Shown here: positions 57,301 to 64,000 of the stretch, one piece after another
Numbering within the stretch: the first letter of the stretch is position 1
Layout: every line of letters starts with the position of its first letter
DNA from: Cricetomys ansorgei
Lineage: Eukaryota; Chordata; Mammalia; Rodentia; Nesomyidae
Reading direction: 5' to 3'
DNA length: 64,000 nt
Assembly: GCA_026225945.1 (NCBI GenBank)
Contig: JAMJFZ010001133.1
Location: 4,856,501 to 4,920,500 of the forward strand
Notes under the pieces: model-generated
The model's input: the letters and a program-made list of their open reading frames with translations, nothing else
What the model was told of the DNA's origin: nothing
Databases searched by the model: none
Translations under genes and position numbers: made by a program

Positions 57301-58334
57301 TTCCCTTAGTTGTTTACATACCTTGAGTTGAACACTAGTGATTCCAAAAGACATAGCAAATTGTTACTGCATGGTAACCAAAGTCTAATCTCCTCATGTT
57401 GACTTCCACTAAGCAGAGAGACAATTGTTACATTGCAGAATATCTTCTTGATTTTGTTAAACTTGACTTTACTTTAAATATTGAAACAAAATTTGCAATG
57501 ATATTTAGGATATACGGCAGTGAAGTTTACCTGAAACAACTCCTAATAACTATTCTTAGTATAATATATAAGGATTCAATGGTATTGAGTATTTTTGTGT
57601 CCGTGTCCAATTCCAAGAATATATGTATGTATATGTATAGTATCAATTTGAAAAAAGAAATCACACACACACACACACAGATTCTCTTCTGAAAAATTTA
57701 AAAGAATACATGAAACAAATTTATCTATTTGTGGATTCAACAAGTGTTTTATAATTCTCATATTCCCATCATAGTGACAACAAAAATAGCTATAATTTCC
57801 TTAGCATGTATGGTCTGGTATATATTAATGTTTGAACACTAAGATATATACACCCAGCCCCTTAAGTCAGACAAGCAATATTATATAGTCTGTACGGGGT
57901 ATATTTATGCATTTAGGAATATATATACACACATATATGTAACAATTAATAATGGCAAAAGAAAGAATGAATTTGAAGGAAACCAGTTAGAGATTTGTGC
58001 AACAGTTTTGAGGGAGAAAAAGGAAGAAAGAAATGATATAATGATATTAAAATCACATAAAAACAAAGAAAATAAATTTAAAAAAATCATATTTCTCTGC
58101 AGGGTCTTATACATGTTTGATAAGTAGTAGACCACTAATATTTCCACAGCCCATTAAAATCTTAAATGCTTTTGAAATATCAAAGACTTGTGAAAAAAAC
58201 TTTAATGTGATAGACTCCAGCATTTTGAAATGAGTCAAAGAAAGTAGTAATTTTAGAACATGTTTCCACACGTGATTTTCGCGTTGCATAGAGCAGGTTA
58301 GCTGGCCCATGTGCTTTCAGAAATTTTCCTTTCT
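57301..58334. other. Unassigned AT-rich DNA
   Basis: Contains a CA microsatellite at 57662-57682. Frames of 60-98 codons on both strands are AT-rich and motif-free. Confidence 0.4.
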
Positions 58335-58450
58335 TTGTTTTGGATTCCCAGAAGAGTGCGAGGATTCAAATGTGCTATACTCTCAGACTTTACATGGGTC
58401 CTGGAGATCCAAACTCATGTTCTCATGATATATGACAGACCCTCCATTCA
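58335..58450 (-). repeat. Diverged rodent SINE
   Basis: TTTACATGGGTCCTGGAGAT, CCAAACTCATGTTCTCATGA and the bases after it resemble the antisense ID/B4-like SINE ('tacgtgggtcctggggatccgaactcaggtcctcatgct'). Confidence 0.5.
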
Positions 58451-58536
58451 GGTGTATACAGGTTATCTGGAGGAGTACTACCTTGCCTTTAGTCAACTGA
58501 TCCTACTCCTTTTGCACTTGATAAACAGGTAAATTA

Positions 58537-58740
58537 ATGTCTTTTTCTTCCTTTGAAGCTAAGTTCTCTTGTCCAGAGATTCCTACTAGAGCTAATGCCG
58601 GTAGATCATTCAATCTCACTATGTACCACAAAGAACAACAAGCCAGGAAAGAGATCAGAGAAATCTGTCTCTGTGTCTTGTACCACCTCACAGTATGCAA
58701 TAAAAAGGACACATGTAAAGTTCAGGGCAAGTGCCCATAA
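58537..58740 (+). other. Cysteine-rich open frame, possible gene relic
   Basis: A 67-codon frame with a protein-like C-terminal half: HKEQQARKEIREIC, then Cys46, Cys54 and Cys60 spaced C-x7-C-x5-C and followed after three residues by Gly64. That spacing is the one of CCCH zinc fingers, with the last ligand His replaced by Gly. The bases before it (TTTTTCTTCCTTTGAAG) look like a splice acceptor. Other frames across 58503-58906 on both strands are also open, which fits simple stop-codon scarcity. No protein is identified and function is not claimed. Confidence 0.2.
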
Positions 58741-60764
58741 CTGTCCTCTGTACAAAAACATCATCATGAACATATTCTCAAACTCTATTGCTGTCCCTCT
58801 AAATGGAGAATTTAGTATCATATTGATTGATGTATTGTCCAGGTCACTTGAACACATGAGTCTGAGTGAGTTATGCATTTTCTTGTGGTCTTATGAACTT
58901 CTCTGAAAGTCATCTATGAAAGAAACAAAAATTGATTTGAAGCTTCGTTGAATCATTTAAAGGTGTGGTAGCTTTTGCCTCAAGAATTAAATTTCCTTAT
59001 AAAAATGCCTATCTCTCCACTAGTCATATGTTTATAAAATTAAATCTTAAATTAAAATATTCATAAATAAAAGGCAGATGATTTACAGAGGAATGGAAAT
59101 TGGCAAAGCTAAATAGCTTTGTCTTAAATGAGCTTTATTTATTCCTGACTCTGTAAAATCAAAAAACTAAACCTCCTTACTAAGATTAAAGTTTCCAGCA
59201 GGGATATCGTATCTCTTACAATTGTGTTCACCCTGTGTTAACTGGTGATTGATGGCATATCCTAAAGTTTTACAAATGCCTTGGGAGTTCTTGCAGCTAA
59301 CAGTATGATATGTTGACTTAATAGTGTTTCATGAATGTAATGTAACTTATTTTCATTACTATTCTTGAGAAAAATACTTCTAAGTTTGAGCATACAACAT
59401 TGATACCATTAGAAACACACAAAAAAGTTCTCATAGTTGGCTTGAAAGCCAAACAAAATTTATATAAACCACATTGAAGCATCAATCATTTAGTCATGAA
59501 AATAAAGAAGATATTTAGATGTGTTAACCACAGTTGCTGGATACTGTCTATCATGATATTTCTTGGAATATTCTGGAATATTCTGGAATTTTCCCAAGTT
59601 TTTCCTTGTACCTTTACTAGTAGATCGCTAAACTCTGTGAGATGTAAATTGCTGCAGAATGCACATTCATCTCTTATCTCTCAAGATTAATGAGGGGCCA
59701 ACCAAAAATGTTGGACACCCAGCTCCACACTTTAGACTCAAAACTGTGATAGGCATAAAAAGTCCCCACTAAGATCTTCAAGATGACCAAATTGTTTCTG
59801 GAGCTCTAACAAAAGAAATTCCAAGTGTTGACAACTGTCTATTTGCCTTAGTAGAATATTTTTGAAAGAATATTTGCTCCTTCAGTGAAATTTTGTCCTT
59901 AATTATAAAATTAAGGTATTTTTAAAAAACTGTATTTAACACACTCACTTCCTGAAGAAATGTCTCTTTCTAAAGGTTGCTGCATACATGTATCACCTGA
60001 ATCTCAAGTTTCTATTTTGTATTGGAAAAATGCTCATTGATAATCCCATAAGCGACATGTGTGGACATTAATGGGCTAAAAAAAAAAGAGAAAAGAAATC
60101 AAAGTATTTGTCACTAACGACACCCAAGTAATGAATAAATGAAGATACACCTCAATTCTTCAACAAAAATAGATAACTAATATTTCACTATTTTCCTATT
60201 GACTACTTTATTGTGACTTTTCCTAGAGACTTTTTGAATCATTGTGAGATATTTCTAAAATATATGAATATTTGACTATTCAGTGATTTCATTCACTTTT
60301 AATAATCTATGAAACTCATTAATACTTAATAATTAATAACTCCAAGCCATAGACCCTTCTCCTCAGGAATATTAAATGAGAGACAATTTATCTTGGTATT
60401 ATCTAAATATTGTTTATTGTATATATATGAATGAACAAACTCAGATTTTACTGTGTTGTTAAATATGTTATTTCCATAATAATGAAGAGGAGATTTGAGG
60501 CAGAAATCCAGAGAATACGAACTGAAAGTTTCTTGAAGCACTTTGGACTTATGTATTTCCACATGGTATGCGCAGACCAACTTTATGATACGAGTCAAAT
60601 ATACCTTGACAAATATGCCAGATATAGGTTTCTTATGTTTAATTCTCTTGTTCTGCCTTGCAGTGTAGGTCCCCAGAATATTTTGAGAGTCCCAACATAT
60701 TAGAGTTAATAAAAAATAAATCCAAAATTTTTAGTTTGTATTAAAACTTTACAAAAGAAATTAT
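58741..60764. other. Unassigned AT-rich DNA
   Basis: Overlapping frames at 60326-60703 (90 codons on each strand) have no recognisable domain. No repeat called. Confidence 0.4.
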
Positions 60765-61722
60765 AGGGACTGTGGTATCTTAGCAGACTGTAAATGAATA
60801 AGCAAACACCACAATGCCCTTGTAGTCAGAAGGATGTACATGCAATCCTCCATAATGTCTTAAACAACCACTCCTTCATGTAATGATAAGTGTATAGTGA
60901 CATTAATATTTCTGTGACGACTAAGAGCTGTCTACTTGAATTTAAGTCCCACTCAACAGTGAGAAAATCATGGCTGAAACTGAATACTTACCCAACTACC
61001 TGTGACTAGTGAGGTCATAGATTTTGCAGGAGGACCTTCTACTGGCACTTTCTAAATCAGTAGTATGCATAAGTATATGCTAACTACTTATCCTTATGCC
61101 TATAGATGAGTATAGCTTTTACCCTGCATCAGTGAAGCTTCTTTCTGTAGAAGACACAGAAACAGAAAGCCACAACTGGCCAAAATTCATAAAACAACCA
61201 CCCCACAGCTGATACATTTCCCACACAACCCGATATCTAAGGTTTAGGAAACATCACAGAGGGAACAAATTTCCAATGGACAGAAGACCAGTAGATTGGC
61301 TTCAAGGTTATATCTCCTACAAATGAAGGGATGCTACACACGTATGATACATTAACAATATGACTCTCTAATGAAAACTTGAATAGTGAAAAAAATAATT
61401 GACATTACGACATGGACAGGAGAAATCTCATATAACCCTGTCATAATTGGAGAGATATAGGCAATTATCAACTGCTAAGAGAGGGAAAATCAGTTGTTTT
61501 CAAGTTTGAACCTCTTAATTATTTATCTATTATCCAGTGCTCAACCTAAAATGTTATACATGCAAGTAACAATGAAGGTTGTAACTATAACTTTATTCAT
61601 ATAAACGAATAAAGATAATAGTTAAACAGGAAGACACCATAAATTAAAATAGATAGTTAGAAGGAAACATAGGATGGGGAGGTAATACAATTATATTTTA
61701 ATGAAAAATAAAAATTGAGGAG
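60765..61722 (+). repeat. L1 3' UTR
   Basis: GGACTGTGGTATCTTAGCAG, then (from about 61085) CCTATAGATGAGTATAGC, CCCTGCATCAGTGAAGCTTC, AGAAAGCCACAACTGGCC, AAGGTTATATCTCCTACAAA, TCAGGCAATTATC-like GATATAGGCAATTATCAACT, GCTAAGAGAGGGAAAATCAG, ATGCAAGTAACAATGAAGGT and an A-rich end with ATTATATTTTAATGAAAAAT. This matches rodent L1 3' UTRs for nearly 1 kb, with no ORF2 visible upstream. Confidence 0.8.
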
Positions 61723-61725
61723 TTA

Positions 61726-61882
61726 TGTCAAGTGGTGGTATTACACATTTTTATTCCCAGCTCTTAAGACACAGAGACAGGCAGATCTCTGTGAGTTCAA
61801 GGCAAGCCTGGTCTATAGAGTGAGTTCCAGGACACCCAGAGTTACAACAGAGAAATCCTGTCTCAAAAAATAAATAAGAAAA
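61726..61882 (+). repeat. B1 SINE
   Basis: AAGTGGTGGTATTACACATT, TTTATTCCCAGCTC, AGGCAGATCTCTGTGAGTTC, AAGGCAAGCCTGGTCTATAG, AGTGAGTTCCAGGACACCCA, GAGTTACAACAGAGAAATCC and an A-rich tail. Nearly full length, inserted right at the L1 3' end. Confidence 0.95.
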
Positions 61883-62614
61883 ATTAAAGAATTAAGTGTG
61901 AAAGAATTGTAGGAAGATGTAAAATATCTTTGTGTAAAGAGTTCCAATTTTGATATAGTCAAATTAAACTCTCATCACACATGTTATAAGATACTTATCA
62001 TCAATATTTATTGAAGTACTATCAACAATAGCCAAGTTATAGAGCGAGCTAAGGTGTTAGACAGAATATGGAAAGGTAAAGGAAAATAGGGATATATATG
62101 CAATGCAATCATATTTGGTAATAAAGAACAAAATCAAATAAATTTCAGGGAAATAATGAAACTGCAATTTGTAATGTTAAAACTTATAAGTTACACAAAG
62201 AGCAAATGATTTGTAGATATAATATACATATGGCATAAATGTCATATATATTATTCTATATTTCTTTATATATGACAAGTATAGGACACATATATTTTCC
62301 ATATGTACTCTAGATTTAATATCACACACACACACACACACGCATATGCAAGACTTGAAAGTAGAAGAAGAAACTGAAATAGAGGGAATAATGAGACAGC
62401 AAGAGAATAAGGACAAAAGGACTGCAGTGAATATGGTCAAAGTAAGTTTTGTATAAAAATTTCTGAGGGAAAGCTGTAACTATGTCAAGTATCACTTAAA
62501 GAGAAAGGACACTTGACATGTCAAAGGCACAATCCACAAAAGGTAAAACTGACAATTTAAGCCAAACAAAAAATCCTGCAATTACATGAATATGTATAAA
62601 GAATATCAATTTCA
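61883..62614. other. Unassigned AT-rich DNA
   Basis: Contains a CA microsatellite at 62322-62343. The 87-codon minus frame over it is an artefact. Confidence 0.45.
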
Positions 62615-62618
62615 TATA

Positions 62619-62681
<63 letters not shown>

Positions 62682-62712
62682 AGAGAGAGAGACAGAGAGA
62701 GAGAGACAGAAT
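62615..62712. repeat. (TA)n-(GA)n compound microsatellite
   Basis: About 30 TA units (to 62678) followed by a GA/GACA run. The Tyr-Ile frame on the minus strand is a repeat translation. Confidence 0.97.
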
Positions 62713-63849
62713 CTTAAAATAAATGGAAAGTATAAAGTATATTTCAAAGTGTTACCTAAAATGGTAACTAACTCCTTATTTTTGTGATCTTTGACAAAGG
62801 GAAAATTGGAAAACCTGAACCACTAAATGGATTATAAATGAATTCTTCCCATTCCTAATATAGAAATCTTCCTTTCAATATTTAGTTTGGGAATACATGA
62901 GACTCATGTAAATGTTATAGTAGACTCACAGTGATGATAGAAAATATTCTAAAAATTGCATATAAGTCAATTTGGAAAATGTTCTAAAATAGATCTAAAA
63001 TGTAGAAGAAATGCACTTTTTAATTTGAGTTTTGTAAAGATTCTCTCACAATAAAGTAGAGCTTCCTTCCTTTTTATATAGTGTTTGTGAAAATGTCTGA
63101 TCTTAATCAGCTAAGACTGTTAATATATTTCCTTATAAGTTATCCAATTTAGAACTAATTTGAACAGAGCTTTTATGGAGCAATTATATGATTAAAAAAA
63201 GTTCATAATTTTTGGAGGATGAATCATGTAAACATATATTTTTCTGGGATTTGAAAAGTGTACACAATTTATTTAAAAATATTTAAGCTTAGAAATACTT
63301 ACTGAAATTTTTAGCTTTGTGTAAAATTATTGAACAATAGTTAACCTAAAATATTGAGTAGGCAAGGTTTAGTGGAACGTTCACAGTCTGAATGAACTCT
63401 TCTTGCAGTGTTAGAGACTAATTTCAGCCTTTGCCTCACTATGGATAAGGTGGAACCAGATGAGATTTTTACAGTTAGGGCAATAATCACAGTCATTCCA
63501 TCTGGAGGAGTGCCTGAAATGCTCCTGTCCATAGACTGTGACCCACTGAATGGTATTGAACCAGACACTCAGAACAGAGTTCACTGCCACTTTCACCCAT
63601 GCTGTTCTCATAAGACAGTGCAACAGACTCAGAACACCCTGCCATTGCAGGAATGAGCACCTGATGGTATGGACTACACAGGTCTGACAACTCTGGCAAT
63701 CAGGATGTCTGAAATCCCTTCACACGTGTGTTGCATCACATCTCTGAAACAATGGGAAGATTACACACTGAGGTCAGGAGGAAACCCTGAATTCAAAAGT
63801 CAAAGTCCTTTAAAGATAGGCCAGGAGGCTCACCCTCTGTTGTTGCTGT
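62713..63849. other. Unassigned DNA with an open-frame-rich end
   Basis: 62713-63340 is AT-rich and featureless. 63390-63700 is more balanced in composition and has four overlapping frames of 68-82 codons on both strands, none with a domain I recognise. Confidence 0.4.
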
Positions 63850-63942
63850 TGTTTTTGGTGTACAGAAAATGTCTTGCTATAGCCCAGAGTAGCCTGGAAA
63901 TCATTCCATTTCCTGTTTCAGAGTCCCATGTGCTGGGATAGA
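63850..63942 (-). repeat. Old B1/PB1-type SINE
   Basis: TTGCTATAGCCCAGAGTAGC, CTGGAAATCATTCC, TTCCTGTTTCAGAGTCCCAT and GTGCTGGGATAG follow antisense old B1 ('cttgctatgtagcccaggctggcct ... tgcctcagcctcccgagtgctgggat'). Confidence 0.6.
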
Positions 63943-64000
63943 AGTCAAGGATCACAATGAGAAGTTTGATGTCCTGAGATTTAACTTTGCCTTAACAATA

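Noticed and set aside
1..64000. Direct-repeat arrays of the CRISPR type, operons or bacterial genes
   Set aside because: The only tandem arrays are microsatellites and SINE/LTR copies; all content is typical of a rodent genome.

Overview
This window looks like intergenic or deep-intronic DNA from a muroid rodent. The evidence is the repeat content: B1, B2/B3 and B4 SINEs, rodent L1 3' ends of the Lx type, MT/ORR1-type MaLR LTRs, and many long CA, GA, TATC, AAT and AT microsatellites. By eye it is AT-rich, CpG-poor and has no CpG island. Five clear B1 copies share a TTACAACA variant where the common murine B1 reads CTACACAG, so the species may not be house mouse or rat (inference). Family names come from memory of consensus sequences, because no search could be run.

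I see no supportable protein-coding gene, tRNA, rRNA or small RNA. The longest open frames are about 100 to 120 codons and are mostly translated microsatellites, SINEs or LTRs. Three small places could be gene relics and are flagged with low confidence: a minus-strand frame at 34608-34802, a cysteine-rich plus-strand frame at 58537-58740, and a possible broken processed pseudogene at 51085-51525.

Layout. 1-6 kb: two inverted copies of an interspersed repeat that I compare with RMER1 (called RepX here), a TG/GA microsatellite, a B2/B3 SINE and an L1 3' end. 6-20 kb: mostly unique AT-rich DNA with an L1 fragment, SINEs, several MaLR LTRs, a B4 and a MaLR with both LTRs (16110-17595). 20-31 kb: SINE clusters, a TATC array, a possible ERVK-type LTR, a TC-rich array next to a 28-bp tandem duplication, old L1 pieces and a 30-bp palindrome. 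31.4-33.8 kb: a defective endogenous retrovirus with two LTRs and a polypurine tract, inserted in an antisense L1 3' UTR. 35-43 kb: RepX copies C and D, with D sitting inside an MT-type LTR element. 44-49 kb: an inverted B1 pair, two L1 3' ends facing away from each other, and an ancient L1 ORF2 relic. 49-64 kb: unique AT-rich DNA with scattered SINEs, MST/MLT-type LTRs, an L1 3' UTR, a B1 and a long TA array.

No genes work together here. The story is layered transposon insertion: L1, then ERV inside L1; MaLR, then RepX inside MaLR. The most useful leads are the RepX family, the nested ERV with its internal tandem repeat, the lineage-marking B1 variant, and the few unexplained open frames.
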